NCBI RefSeq assembly: GCF_002105195.1
Contig: NZ_MUHU01000030.1
Location: 1 to 38,153 of the forward strand
DNA: 38,153 bases
Reading direction: 5' to 3'
Source: Derxia lacustris
GTDB taxonomy: Bacteria > Pseudomonadota > Gammaproteobacteria > Burkholderiales > Burkholderiaceae_E
In this document: piece after piece, positions 17,140 through 25,369 of the stretch
How the letters are laid out: every line of letters begins with the position of its first letter
How positions within the stretch are numbered: the stretch's first letter is position 1
Position numbers and translations under genes: made by a program
The notes under the pieces: model-generated
The model's database searches: none
Told to the model about the DNA's origin: nothing
Seen by the model: the letters and a program-made list of their open reading frames with translations, nothing else

Positions 17140-18657
17140 ATGTCCAGTAGTGGCAAGAAGTCCGGTGAAGTGGCCGGCATTGCTGCTGCGGGTTCTTCGA
17201 AAGAGGCCGCCTCAACCGCGGCCTCTTCTGCTTTTCAGCAGGCCAATGGCGAGAAGACGCGCGGCGCGGTCGACGATGGCGAAGGTCAGACGCTTTATCA
17301 GAAGCGCATCAAGATCTATCCGCGTGCAGTCAAGAACGGCTGGTTCGATCACTGGCGCTGGGCGCTGGTGTGGTTCACGCAGATCCTCTACTACGGAACC
17401 GCCTGGTTGCAGTGGAACGATCGCCAGGCCGTACTGTTCGACTTGGCCGAGCGCAAGTTCTACATCTTCGGGCTGGTGCTCTGGCCGCAGGACTTCATCT
17501 ATCTCACGGGCCTGCTGATCATCTCGGCCTATGCGCTATTCCTGTTCACCGCAGTCGCCGGGCGGCTGTTCTGCGGCTATGCCTGTCCACAAACCGTGTA
17601 CACGGAAATCTTCATGTGGATCGAGCGGGTGATCGAGGGTGATCGCACCAAGCGCATGAAGCTGGACGAAGCCCCCTGGTCGGGCCGCAAGCTCATGCTG
17701 CGCAGCGCCAAGTTCGGTGTCTGGTCGGTGCTGGCGCTCTGGACCGGTTTCACCTTCGTGGGCTATTTCACGCCGATTCGCGAGCTTGCCCATGAGACGC
17801 TGGCGTTCACCGTCGGCGGCTGGGCGCTGTTCTGGATGCTGTTCTATGCGGGCTTCACGTTGCTGCAGGCCGGTTTCATGCGCGAGCAGGTCTGCAAGTA
17901 CATGTGCCCGTATGCGCGTTTCCAGAGCTCGATGTTCGACCGCGATACGCTCATCGTCACCTACGACACGGCGCGCGGCGATCCGCGTGGTTCCCGGCCG
18001 CGCAAACTGGATCACAAGTCGCAAGGGCTTGGCGACTGCGTGGATTGCGGCGTGTGCGTGCATGTCTGCCCGACCGGCATCGACATTCGGGAAGGCCTGC
18101 AATACGAGTGCATCGGCTGCGGTGCCTGCATCGACGGATGCAACGACATCATGGACAAGATGAATTACCCGCGAGGCCTGATTCGCTACACCACCGAGAA
18201 CGCACTCGAGGGCAAGTATCCGGATACCCAGGTCTTGTGGCACATCCTCCGGCCACGAACCCTGATCTATACCTCGGTGCTGATCCTGATCGTTGCGGTC
18301 TGGGCTGGTGCCTTGTTCACACGCAATCCTCTGAAGGTCGACGTGATTCGCGACCGTGGCGTGCTGGCGCGGGAAATCGATGGGGGCAAGATCGCCAACG
18401 TCTATCAGATCAAGGTCATGAATACCGACGAGGCACCGCATCGTTATCGAATTGCGGTCAATGGCATCGAGGGGATCGGTGTTCAGAACGATGCGGTGAT
18501 CGAGGTCGAGGCGACATCGACACATGCAGTCGCGGTTGAGGTGGCGGCGCCGATGGAGAGCGGTGAGCACGGATCCAACAAGATTGAATTCGTCATTGAA
18601 AGTCTTGAGGCTCCGATTCAATCGGTACGCGAGCGTTCAGTCTTTTACATGCCTTGA
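17140..18657 (+). CDS. ccoG: cbb3 oxidase accessory protein CcoG (RdxA/FixG), polyferredoxin
   Basis: A 505-residue membrane iron-sulfur protein. A hydrophilic Ala/Ser-rich tail of about 50 residues comes first, then several membrane segments (about 70-90, 115-140, 185-250), then a ferredoxin domain with CVDCGVCVHVCP and CIGCGACIDGC near residues 300-335. A C-terminal immunoglobulin-like domain follows a last membrane helix. CGYACPQTVYTEIFMWIE and CKYMCPYARFQSSMFD are family motifs in the membrane part. CcoG/RdxA acts as a cupric reductase in cbb3 assembly in Rhodobacter capsulatus. The start at 17140 has CAGGAG upstream; a GTG at 17125 is less likely. Confidence 0.95.
   Translation: MSSSGKKSGEVAGIAAAGSSKEAASTAASSAFQQANGEKTRGAVDDGEGQTLYQKRIKIYPRAVKNGWFDHWRWALVWFTQILYYGTAWLQWNDRQAVLFDLAERKFYIFGLVLWPQDFIYLTGLLIISAYALFLFTAVAGRLFCGYACPQTVYTEIFMWIERVIEGDRTKRMKLDEAPWSGRKLMLRSAKFGVWSVLALWTGFTFVGYFTPIRELAHETLAFTVGGWALFWMLFYAGFTLLQAGFMREQVCKYMCPYARFQSSMFDRDTLIVTYDTARGDPRGSRPRKLDHKSQGLGDCVDCGVCVHVCPTGIDIREGLQYECIGCGACIDGCNDIMDKMNYPRGLIRYTTENALEGKYPDTQVLWHILRPRTLIYTSVLILIVAVWAGALFTRNPLKVDVIRDRGVLAREIDGGKIANVYQIKVMNTDEAPHRYRIAVNGIEGIGVQNDAVIEVEATSTHAVAVEVAAPMESGEHGSNKIEFVIESLEAPIQSVRERSVFYMP
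17202..17226 (+). other. Terminator-like hairpin inside the 5' coding part of ccoG
   Basis: AGAGGCCGC at 17202-17210 and GCGGCCTCT at 17218-17226 form a perfect nine-pair GC-rich stem with a seven-base loop, followed by TCTGCTTTTC. It lies within codons 21-30 of ccoG, in the low-complexity Ala/Ser tail. It looks like an intrinsic terminator in shape, although the T run is interrupted. Confidence 0.45.
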
Positions 18658-18676
18658 GCGAGAGTTGGTGTTTTGC

Positions 18677-19213
18677 ATGAAATCAGTATCTGCGGATATG
18701 CCGCCCTGGTATCGCCAGTTCTGGCCTTGGGCATTGATGGTAGGGCCGGCAATTGTGGTGGTTGCCGGCGGCTATACCGCCTGGCTGGCGGTTACCAATC
18801 CCGAGGCCTTGGTGGTCGATGACTATTACAAGCAGGGAACGGCCATCAATCAGGCATTGCAGCGGGATCACGCGGCTGCGGAACTCAAGCTCGAAGGTGA
18901 TCTCGAGTTGGCCGCAGATGGAAAGATTCGGCTGAGCCTGCATGCGAAACCGGATTACGCATGGCCCCCGATAGTGGAACTCCTACTCGCGCACCCAACT
19001 CGATCGGAGGACGATCTTCATGTCGAAATGCTCGCGGCAACATTGACCAATGGCGAGGCGCTTTACATTGCGCCTGCTCCAGCACTGAAGCCAGTTGCTT
19101 ACCAACTGGTACTTCAGGATGGGGATCGCTGGCGGTTGGTTGCAGAGTGGCCAAAGAATGCCACCGGCGTGCATGGACTTAAACCCAACCTCGCAGCAAA
19201 GGGAGATCAATAA
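18677..19213 (+). CDS. ccoH: FixH/CcoH-like cbb3 assembly protein
   Basis: A 178-residue protein with one N-terminal membrane helix (about residues 17-38) and a periplasmic domain. The stretch VVDDYYKQGTAINQ just after the helix is the D-Y-Y-K-x-G signature of FixH/CcoH. The family helps assemble the cbb3 oxidase with CcoG, CcoI and CcoS. The start at 18677 lies 19 bases after ccoG; no strong ribosome site is present, so coupling to ccoG is likely. GC content is visibly lower than in the genes before ccoG. Confidence 0.88.
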   Translation: MKSVSADMPPWYRQFWPWALMVGPAIVVVAGGYTAWLAVTNPEALVVDDYYKQGTAINQALQRDHAAAELKLEGDLELAADGKIRLSLHAKPDYAWPPIVELLLAHPTRSEDDLHVEMLAATLTNGEALYIAPAPALKPVAYQLVLQDGDRWRLVAEWPKNATGVHGLKPNLAAKGDQ

Positions 19214-19269
19214 CTCCCTTCGAGCGCGCGAGCCGGATGTAAATGGGTCTTGAAGCGAGCGAGGCAAAA

Positions 19270-19539
19270 ATGCTCAGGCTGATGCAGGTGCTGTGGCCAT
19301 CATTTTTGATGGCTGCAGCAGCCGACGGGGTGTTTTTTTCGATATTTGCACCCGGAGATCTCACTGTTTTCGGCTTTCCAATGCCTGAAAACTCTCCTGC
19401 GCTCTACACCCTGGGATTCATCGGCTTTTGGACCTTGTGCGCATTGTCCTCGGCGATGACTTTCATACTGTTGCGCGATGTTCCTGAATCGCCTTTCAAT
19501 CACAGGCCTTCACGGATAAAGACTCATTCGAGTTCGTAG
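19270..19539 (+). CDS. Small two-helix membrane protein, function unknown
   Basis: An 89-residue protein starting MLRLMQVLWPSFLMAAAADG at 19270, with GAGG at 19261-19264 as ribosome site; an ATG at 19243 would add nine residues. Two hydrophobic segments are seen (about 7-25 and 45-68), joined by a loop FAPGDLTVFGFPMPENSP, with a basic, Ser-rich tail. I recognise no named family. Its place after ccoH suggests a link to the oxidase or to fnr. Its 3' end overlaps the convergent end of fnr by 44 bases. Confidence 0.65.
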   Translation: MLRLMQVLWPSFLMAAAADGVFFSIFAPGDLTVFGFPMPENSPALYTLGFIGFWTLCALSSAMTFILLRDVPESPFNHRPSRIKTHSSS

Positions 19540-20275
19540 TCGAAATGATGGTCTTCAAGCCTTCGACGTCGAGCAGCACAATTTCCTTGTGTGCAACGGC
19601 AATCAGGCCTTGCTTGCGAAAGCGGGTGAGCAGTCTGCTGATGCTTTCGATGGTCAGGCCGAGATAGCTGCCGATTTCCTCGCGGGTCATGCGAAGCTGG
19701 AAGGCTTTTGCAGAATAGCCACGCCGGGCATACCGGGTAGCCAGATTGACCAGGAAGGCAGCAAGCCGCTGCTCGGCGCGCATCGCTCCCAGCATCAGCA
19801 TGAGACCCTGCTCGCGCGTGATCTCCTGGCTCATCATTCGGTGGAAATGACGCTGAAGATTGGGAATTTCTCGCGAAAGATCTTCGATGCGGCTGAAAGG
19901 AAGTTCGCAAACCTCCGAGTCTTCCAGCGCTACTGCATTGCAATGATGACTTTCGGTGGCGATGGCATCGAAACCGAGCAGTTCCCCGGCCATCTGGAAA
20001 CCGGTGACCTGTTCCAGGCCGGTCGAATCGATATGCGTGGTCTTGAAATGCCCGACACGCACTGCGTAGAGATTGGAAAAACGCTCACCCATCCGGAAAA
20101 GCATTTCTCCTTTCAGGACTCGCCGGCGTTTGGTAATGACCGAATCGAGCCTGCGCATGTCTTCGATATCCAGACCTACTGGCAGACATAATTCATGCAT
20201 GCTGCACGATGAGCACTTGTTGCGCAGTGCTGCCATCTCAATGCCAGGGGTAAGTTGCGTCGGTATACTGGACAT
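19496..20275 (-). CDS. fnr: Oxygen-sensing transcriptional regulator FNR
   Basis: A 259-residue CRP/FNR-family activator. Four cysteines, Cys21, Cys24, Cys30 (CSSCSMHELC) and Cys112 (SHHCNAV), match the [4Fe-4S] ligands of E. coli FNR, so it is expected to dimerise and bind DNA only when oxygen is low. The effector-type domain covers about 35-150 and the HTH about 190-225. The recognition helix carries E-S-I-S-R, the Glu-x-x-Ser-Arg set that reads TTGAT half-sites, which agrees with the three FNR-type sites found in this window. It is the natural regulator of the neighbouring hemN and ccoNOQP genes. It is divergent from trpC. Confidence 0.96.
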   Translation of the reverse strand: MSSIPTQLTPGIEMAALRNKCSSCSMHELCLPVGLDIEDMRRLDSVITKRRRVLKGEMLFRMGERFSNLYAVRVGHFKTTHIDSTGLEQVTGFQMAGELLGFDAIATESHHCNAVALEDSEVCELPFSRIEDLSREIPNLQRHFHRMMSQEITREQGLMLMLGAMRAEQRLAAFLVNLATRYARRGYSAKAFQLRMTREEIGSYLGLTIESISRLLTRFRKQGLIAVAHKEIVLLDVEGLKTIISTTNSNESLSVKACD

Positions 20276-20390
20276 GCTCTATCTCGCGATGCAGTTAAGC
20301 ATCGAGGGTTGACCCATTTCAGAGTTACTGCGGAAAGATAGCATCAGCACCCACTGCGTGCCAGTTGCATTCCGCTTCTCGGCGTTCTCA

Positions 20391-20423
20391 ATGCCGCCCG
20401 CGTTTTTTTCCGATCATCCATGA
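20391..20423 (+). CDS. Mini reading frame overlapping the trpC start
   Basis: ATG at 20391 opens a 10-residue frame ([10 protein letters not shown]) whose TGA at 20421-20423 overlaps the trpC ATG at 20420 as ATGA. trpC has no purine-rich ribosome site; a run of seven T (20403-20409) lies in that position. The frame could deliver ribosomes to trpC by coupling. No strong ribosome site precedes the mini frame either, so this is a candidate only. Confidence 0.3.
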   Translation: MPPAFFSDHP

Positions 20424-21229
20424 GCGACATTCTCGACAAGATTCTGGCCACCAAGCGCGAAGAAGTGGCGCAGGCCCGCAGGGGGCGCAGTTTTGTCTCG
20501 CTCGACGCCGATGCGCGCCATGTCGTCGCGACCCGCGGCTTTGCGCGTGCATTGGCGGCCAAGGGGCGCGCGGGTCTGCCGGCGGTGATTGCCGAGGCCA
20601 AGCGTGCATCGCCCTCCAAGGGCCTGCTGCGCGATCCCTTCGATGCCGCGGAGATCGCGCGCAGTTATCGCCGCAACGGCGCCGCCTGCATGAGCGTGCT
20701 GACCGATCGCGACTATTTTCGCGGCGGAGCGGAAGACCTGAAGGCGGCCCGCGCGGCCTGCGATCTGCCGCTGCTGCGCAAGGATTTCGTCGTCGACGAG
20801 TGGCAGATCGCCGAGGCGCGGCTGTGGGGCGCGGATGCGGTGCTGCTGATCGTGGCAGCGCTCGACGATGCCCAGTTGGCCGATTTCGAGGCCGTGGCCT
20901 TCGATTACGGGCTCGACGTGCTGGTGGAAGTGCATGACGCGCGGGAGCTCGACCGGGCCTTGCAGCTGCGCACGCCGCTGGTTGGCATCAACAACCGCAA
21001 TCTGCGCACCTTCCAGACCAGCCTCCAGACGACGCTGGATCTGCTCCGAGGCATTCCGGCCGGGCGCATGGTGATTACCGAGAGCGGCATCCTGCAAAGC
21101 GCCGATGTGCAATTGATGCGCGACGCGGGCGTCAACGGCTTTCTGGTGGGCGAGGCCTTCATGCGCGCAGTCGATCCGGGCGCGGCACTCGCGGCGCTGT
21201 TCGGTCTGGGCGCCACCGGCGGCGCCTGA
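20420..21229 (+). CDS. trpC: Indole-3-glycerol phosphate synthase
   Basis: A 269-residue TIM-barrel enzyme that closes 1-(o-carboxyphenylamino)-1-deoxyribulose 5-phosphate to indole-3-glycerol phosphate. Signatures in order: [11 protein letters not shown] (catalytic Lys and Ser-Pro-Ser-Lys-Gly), [23 protein letters not shown] (second catalytic Lys), [20 protein letters not shown] and ESGI. The start [20 protein letters not shown] is the usual betaproteobacterial one although the ribosome site is missing. trpC is alone here, separated from trpE-G-D by the regulator pair, cbb3 cluster and fnr. There is no trpF fusion. Confidence 0.96.
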   Translation: MSDILDKILATKREEVAQARRGRSFVSLDADARHVVATRGFARALAAKGRAGLPAVIAEAKRASPSKGLLRDPFDAAEIARSYRRNGAACMSVLTDRDYFRGGAEDLKAARAACDLPLLRKDFVVDEWQIAEARLWGADAVLLIVAALDDAQLADFEAVAFDYGLDVLVEVHDARELDRALQLRTPLVGINNRNLRTFQTSLQTTLDLLRGIPAGRMVITESGILQSADVQLMRDAGVNGFLVGEAFMRAVDPGAALAALFGLGATGGA

Positions 21230-21239
21230 CGGTGGCGCG

Positions 21240-21274
21240 CTGCCACGAGGCCGGCCGAGGCCTTGTCGTGGCAG
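21240..21274. terminator. Hairpin between convergent trpC and the M61 peptidase gene
   Basis: CTGCCACGA at 21240-21248 pairs with TCGTGGCAG at 21266-21274, and AGGCC/GGCCT extends the stem inside with a small bulge. It lies in the 65-base gap between two convergent genes and could end transcription from both sides. No T run. Confidence 0.5.
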
Positions 21275-21294
21275 GCGCTGCGGCGGGTTGACGC

Positions 21295-23160
21295 TCAGCA
21301 CGCAGTCTTCTTGCGGCGCCTGCCTGGTGCGGCGGTTGCGGTTGCCGGGCTGGCAAGCCAGGCGCCGGGCCGATCGAGTTGCACGCCGTCGCCGGCAGCC
21401 AGCTCGATCGTCGTGTCGGCGCTGCCCAGCTTCACGCTGCGCACCAGCAGCCGGTCGCGGCGGAAGGCGGTGATCTCGACCCGGTCGCCGACGCGGTAAT
21501 CGGCCAGCAGCGTGCCGAGGTTGGCGTGGCCGACGCGCCGACCATCGAGGGCAACGAGCACATCACCGGCCGACAGGCCCGCCGTCATTGCCGCGCCGCC
21601 GCGATAGGCGGTGGCGATCACGCAATCGGCACCGGCGGCGCGGGTCTTGATGCCGAGGGCGGCGGCGCTCGCCGGCTTGACCGTGAGCTGCACGCCGGCG
21701 CTGACCAGCAGTTCGTCGAGCGGCAGATCGGCGCTGCCGTAGGCGAAGGCGGCGACCGCCTCGGCCACGTCGATGCCGGTTGCGGCCAGCACGACTGCCG
21801 CGAATTCATCCTCGCCGAGACCGCTGCGCTCGGCTGGCGGCAGCGCGTAGAAGTCGCGGCCGAAGCGGACCCAGAGTGTGCGCATCACATCGTCGAGCGA
21901 ATGCGCGCCGGCCGATTCGCGCCGGATCAGCAGGTCAAGCGCGAGCGCGACGAGCGAGCCCTTCTGGTAGTAGCTGACGATCTCGTTCGGAGAGTTCTCG
22001 TCCTGGCGGTAGTACTTGGTCCAGGCGTCAAAGGAGCTGTCGGCCACGCTCATGCGGTGGCGACCGGGGCCGCGCGCCACGTCGTTGACGGTCTTGGCGA
22101 GCATGCGCAGGTATTGCGGCGCGTCGATCAGACCGCTGCGCACCAGGAACAGGTCGTCGTAGTAGCTCGTGAAGCCCTCGAAGATCCACAGCAGTCGCGT
22201 GTAGGCCTCGCGGTCGAAGTCGTAGCGCGCGAAGGCGGCCGGCTTGATGCGCTTGACGTTCCAGGTGTGGAAGTACTCGTGCGACACCAGGCCGAGGAAG
22301 CCGCGATAGGCGTCGCTGGTGTCGGCGCGACCGAGCGCGGGCAGGCTTTCGGGCGTGCAGATGAGCGCGGTCGAGGCGCGATGTTCGAGGCCGCCGTAGC
22401 CGTCGGGCACGGCGTTGACCAGGAACACGTAGCGCTCCATCGGCGCAGCGCGCGTGGCCGGCTCGAAGAAGGCGATCTGCGCTTCGCAGATGCGCTTGAT
22501 GTCGGCGGCGAGCCGGTCGCGGTCGAGCCGGGCGCCGGCGCCGGCCAGCGCGATGCCGTGCGGCACGCCGTGCGCCTCGAACTCGATCCAGTCGAACGTG
22601 CCCAGCTCGACCGGGTGATCGACGAGTTCGTCGTAGTCGGCGGCTTCGTAGCGGCCAAAGCCCATGCGTTTGGCGCCGCCCTTGCCGGCAGCCGGGCGCA
22701 GCGCGGTGGCCACCTTCCAGCCGCTGCTGCGCGCGGGCGCTTCGATGTCGACGCTGCACGCTTCGTCCTCACGGCCGACCACGCGCAGGAACACGCTGGT
22801 GCCGTTGAAGAAGCCGCGCGTCTCGTCGAGCAGGGCGGCGCGCACGCTCGAATCCCAGGCGTAGACCTCGTAGCGCAGCAGCACGCCCTGGCTGCCGGCG
22901 GCGATGCGCCATGTGTGCTTGTCGAGCTTGACGAGCGGCAGCTTGCGGCCGGCCTTGGCGCCGTCGCGGCCGAGCGCGCGCGCCTCGATGGAGACGATGT
23001 TGCGGGCGAACTCGCGAATCATGTAGCTGCCCGGAATCCAGGCCGGCAGCGCGACGGTCACATCGCCGGGCGTGGCGGCCGGGTCGATGGCGAGCGTGAT
23101 GTCGAACAGATGGGCTTCGGGCTGGCGGGCTGCGATCGTGTAGCGAATCGACGCGGTCAT
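21295..23160 (-). CDS. M61-family glycyl aminopeptidase-like metalloprotease with PDZ domain
   Basis: A 621-residue soluble protein. The N-terminal beta domain (about 1-170) contains LPAWIPGSYMIREFARNI, typical of M61 peptidases. The zinc site is HEYFH at about residues 294-298 in LVSHEYFHTWNVKRIKP, with the third ligand Glu in WIFEGFTSYYDDL some 30 residues on; GYGGLEHRAS lies just before. A PDZ-like domain (about 500-590: TAYRGGAAMTAGLSAGDVLV) ends the protein. The family includes the glycyl aminopeptidase of Sphingomonas. The substrate here is unknown. No signal peptide is seen. The start at 23160 fits the family but lacks a good ribosome site. Confidence 0.9.
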   Translation of the reverse strand: MTASIRYTIAARQPEAHLFDITLAIDPAATPGDVTVALPAWIPGSYMIREFARNIVSIEARALGRDGAKAGRKLPLVKLDKHTWRIAAGSQGVLLRYEVYAWDSSVRAALLDETRGFFNGTSVFLRVVGREDEACSVDIEAPARSSGWKVATALRPAAGKGGAKRMGFGRYEAADYDELVDHPVELGTFDWIEFEAHGVPHGIALAGAGARLDRDRLAADIKRICEAQIAFFEPATRAAPMERYVFLVNAVPDGYGGLEHRASTALICTPESLPALGRADTSDAYRGFLGLVSHEYFHTWNVKRIKPAAFARYDFDREAYTRLLWIFEGFTSYYDDLFLVRSGLIDAPQYLRMLAKTVNDVARGPGRHRMSVADSSFDAWTKYYRQDENSPNEIVSYYQKGSLVALALDLLIRRESAGAHSLDDVMRTLWVRFGRDFYALPPAERSGLGEDEFAAVVLAATGIDVAEAVAAFAYGSADLPLDELLVSAGVQLTVKPASAAALGIKTRAAGADCVIATAYRGGAAMTAGLSAGDVLVALDGRRVGHANLGTLLADYRVGDRVEITAFRRDRLLVRSVKLGSADTTIELAAGDGVQLDRPGAWLASPATATAAPGRRRKKTAC

Positions 23161-23216
23161 GGCGGAGGAAAAAGTCGGTGTGGGAGCGGATGACGCTAGC
23201 ACAGGGCCCGCGCCGC

Positions 23217-24626
23217 TCAGCCCACGCGCACCACGGTCACCGTGCACTCGGCGCGTGCCACCACCTCGGTCGTGACGCTGCCCAGATAACGCTTGAGCGC
23301 CGCCGACGGCCCGCGCGAGCCGATCACGATCTGGTCGACCCGGTTGTCGGTCGCGTACTGCAACAGCGCCGCCGCCAGATCGGGCGACTCCAGCACATGA
23401 AAGGTGACGCGACCGGGCGGCAGTTGCAGCGGCCGGGCCCAGTGCTGCAACTCGATGAGCCGGCGCACATGCAGATTGCGGCCCTCGCTGTCGGTGGTCT
23501 GGTCCATGCCGATGCGGTTGGTGCGCAACACCGTCACGCAGGCCACGCGCGCATTGGGCAGCGCCTGCACCGCCTGCCGCACCATCGCGCGCACCGCGTC
23601 GGCGAGCGCCTCGTGCTCCTGGGTCACGTCGACGGACGCCATCACGATGGGCGCGCGCGCCAGTTGCGACGACACCGAATGCGCGGCCGGCTCGGGCAGC
23701 ACGGCGCGCCAGCGCATGCGCAGGCCGTCGAGCCAGCTCGTGCCCTTGCTGCGCTCGGCGCGCTCGGTGAGCTGCACTTCCTCGGGATGCGCCAGATCGA
23801 AAGCCAGCTGGGCCGCGCTGCCGTAGCGCTGTTCGGCATCCACTTCCAGGCAGCGCAGGATCACCTCCTGCATCCACGGCGCCATCTCCGGCCGCAGCCG
23901 GCGCGGCGGCACCGGCGCCTGCCACAGCCGCTTGCGCAGCCCCGAAATGCTGCTGGGAAAGCCGAACGGCCGCTGGCCCGTGACCAGGTGATAGAGCAGC
24001 ACGCCGAGCGAGAACAGATCGCTGCGCGGATCGTTGCGCTGCCGCAGCACCTGCTCCGGCGAGATGTAGGGCCCGGTGCCCATCGGCACGCGGAACTCCT
24101 CGGCCAGCAGATCGGGCAGGCGCTCGTGGCGCGCGAGACCGTAGTCGATCAGCACCGCGTCGGCGGGCTGGCCGTCGGCGCCGGGGCGGAACATCACATT
24201 GCTCGGCTTGAGGTCGAAATGGATCACGCGCTGGTGATGCAGCGCATGCAGCGCGGTCGCCACCTGGCTGCCGATGCGCGCTACCTCGTCGAGCGGCAGC
24301 GGCGCCTGATCGAAGCGCGCGCGCAGCGAATCGCCTTCGAGCAGCTCCATCACGATGTAGGGCTGCTCCTCGAAGCCGCCGGCCGCCAGATAGCGCGGCA
24401 CATGCGGCCCGGTGAGCAGCGGCATGATCATCTGCTCGACCTCGAAGCTGACGATGCCGGTCGGATCGGACGGATCGCTGAGCGCCGGCGTCTTCATCAC
24501 CGCCGGCGCGGCCAGATCGTCGCGCGTCACCTTCCACAGCGCCGCCATGCCGCCGCGATGCAGATGCGCCTCGATGCGATAGCCGTCCACCACCATGCCA
24601 GGGCCCAGCTTGCGCACACCGAGCAT
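23217..24626 (-). CDS. Bifunctional Ser/Thr protein kinase - universal stress protein
   Basis: A 469-residue fusion. Residues 15-285 form a Hanks-type kinase: glycine loop HLHRGGMAALWK, Lys45 in VMKTP, helix C Glu64, catalytic loop HFDLKPSN (Asp138, Lys140, Asn143), metal Asp161 in DYG, and GTGPYISPEQ in place of APE. HRD is HFD and DFG is DYG, but the acting residues are kept, so activity is likely. Residues 325-469 are a UspA domain with the ATP-binding pattern G-x2-G-x9-G-S (Gly436, Gly439, Gly449). No membrane segment. The start is two bases after the stop of the phosphoesterase gene, so the two are almost surely translated together. Targets unknown. Confidence 0.9.
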   Translation of the reverse strand: MLGVRKLGPGMVVDGYRIEAHLHRGGMAALWKVTRDDLAAPAVMKTPALSDPSDPTGIVSFEVEQMIMPLLTGPHVPRYLAAGGFEEQPYIVMELLEGDSLRARFDQAPLPLDEVARIGSQVATALHALHHQRVIHFDLKPSNVMFRPGADGQPADAVLIDYGLARHERLPDLLAEEFRVPMGTGPYISPEQVLRQRNDPRSDLFSLGVLLYHLVTGQRPFGFPSSISGLRKRLWQAPVPPRRLRPEMAPWMQEVILRCLEVDAEQRYGSAAQLAFDLAHPEEVQLTERAERSKGTSWLDGLRMRWRAVLPEPAAHSVSSQLARAPIVMASVDVTQEHEALADAVRAMVRQAVQALPNARVACVTVLRTNRIGMDQTTDSEGRNLHVRRLIELQHWARPLQLPPGRVTFHVLESPDLAAALLQYATDNRVDQIVIGSRGPSAALKRYLGSVTTEVVARAECTVTVVRVG

Positions 24627-24628
24627 GG

Positions 24629-25369
24629 TCAGCGGCCGTGGGCGGAAAGATCGCCCGGCGCGGCAAAGCCGGCGGCGCGCACCTTGGCGGCGGCGGCCGG
24701 ATGGTCGTAGGGCACGCGCTGGGTGGTGAGCATGCCCGTCACCTCGTCGAACAGCGCATAGCAGGCGGCCGGATTGCCGTCGCGCGGCTGGCCGCAGGAG
24801 CCCGGCAGCACCAGCCAGCGCCGCGCTGCCGACAGCGGCAGCACGCTGCCCGGAATCGGCTCGAAATGCTCGACGCGCTGGTTGAGCCCCATGTGATAGA
24901 CCGCCGGCTGATGCACATGGCCGCAGAAGGTGATGCGCGCCCTGGTCGCGCGCATGCTGCGGCCGGCCTCGACGATGCCCTCGATGTACTCGAAGCCTTC
25001 CGGGTTCCAGGCGTTGGCATGCACATAGAGCAGCGGCCCGTCCTCCACCTCGAAAGGCAGGGCGCTGAGGAAGTCGGCCTGCGCCGGCGTGAGCTGGCTG
25101 CGCGTCCAGTCGATGGCGCGCTGGGCTGCCGACGACATCGGCGTGCGCAGGCCGCGAGTGGCCGCGATGTCGTGATTGCCGACGACGGCCGTGGCGCCCG
25201 CATCTACCAGCTCCCGCACCCGATCCACCACCCAGCCCGGATCGGCGCCGTAGCCGACAAAGTCGCCCAGCAGCGCATGACGTGTCGCGCCCTGCCGCTC
25301 GGCATGCGCGAGACAGGCCTCGAAGGCCTCCCGGTTGGCATGGATGTCGGTCAGGATGGCCGTCATCAT
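24629..25369 (-). CDS. Metallophosphoesterase (Ser/Thr phosphatase or nucleotidase type)
   Basis: A 246-residue calcineurin-like phosphoesterase. The dimetal ligands are in place: Asp8 and His10 (LTDIHAN), Asp36 (GDFVGYGADP), Asn65 and His66 (GNHD), a later VHAN, and GHVHQP. The family includes bacterial phosphoprotein phosphatases and nucleotide phosphodiesterases; the substrate cannot be told from sequence. The start at 25369 has GGAGGAG seven bases before it. It is the first gene of a tight pair with the kinase-Usp fusion, which points to a phosphoprotein phosphatase role by context. The 229 bases up to pdxY hold the two divergent promoters but no clear motif. Confidence 0.85.
   Translation of the reverse strand: MMTAILTDIHANREAFEACLAHAERQGATRHALLGDFVGYGADPGWVVDRVRELVDAGATAVVGNHDIAATRGLRTPMSSAAQRAIDWTRSQLTPAQADFLSALPFEVEDGPLLYVHANAWNPEGFEYIEGIVEAGRSMRATRARITFCGHVHQPAVYHMGLNQRVEHFEPIPGSVLPLSAARRWLVLPGSCGQPRDGNPAACYALFDEVTGMLTTQRVPYDHPAAAAKVRAAGFAAPGDLSAHGR

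Noticed and set aside
20309..20322. TTGACCCATTTCAG in the fnr-trpC gap as an FNR site
   Set aside because: The second half matches the consensus in only three of five positions, and neither fnr nor trpC has a -10 at the right distance.
20373..20410. Terminator before trpC made of GGCG...CGCC and the T run
   Set aside because: The stem has only four pairs with a long loop; a terminator directly before trpC with no leader gene is not convincing.
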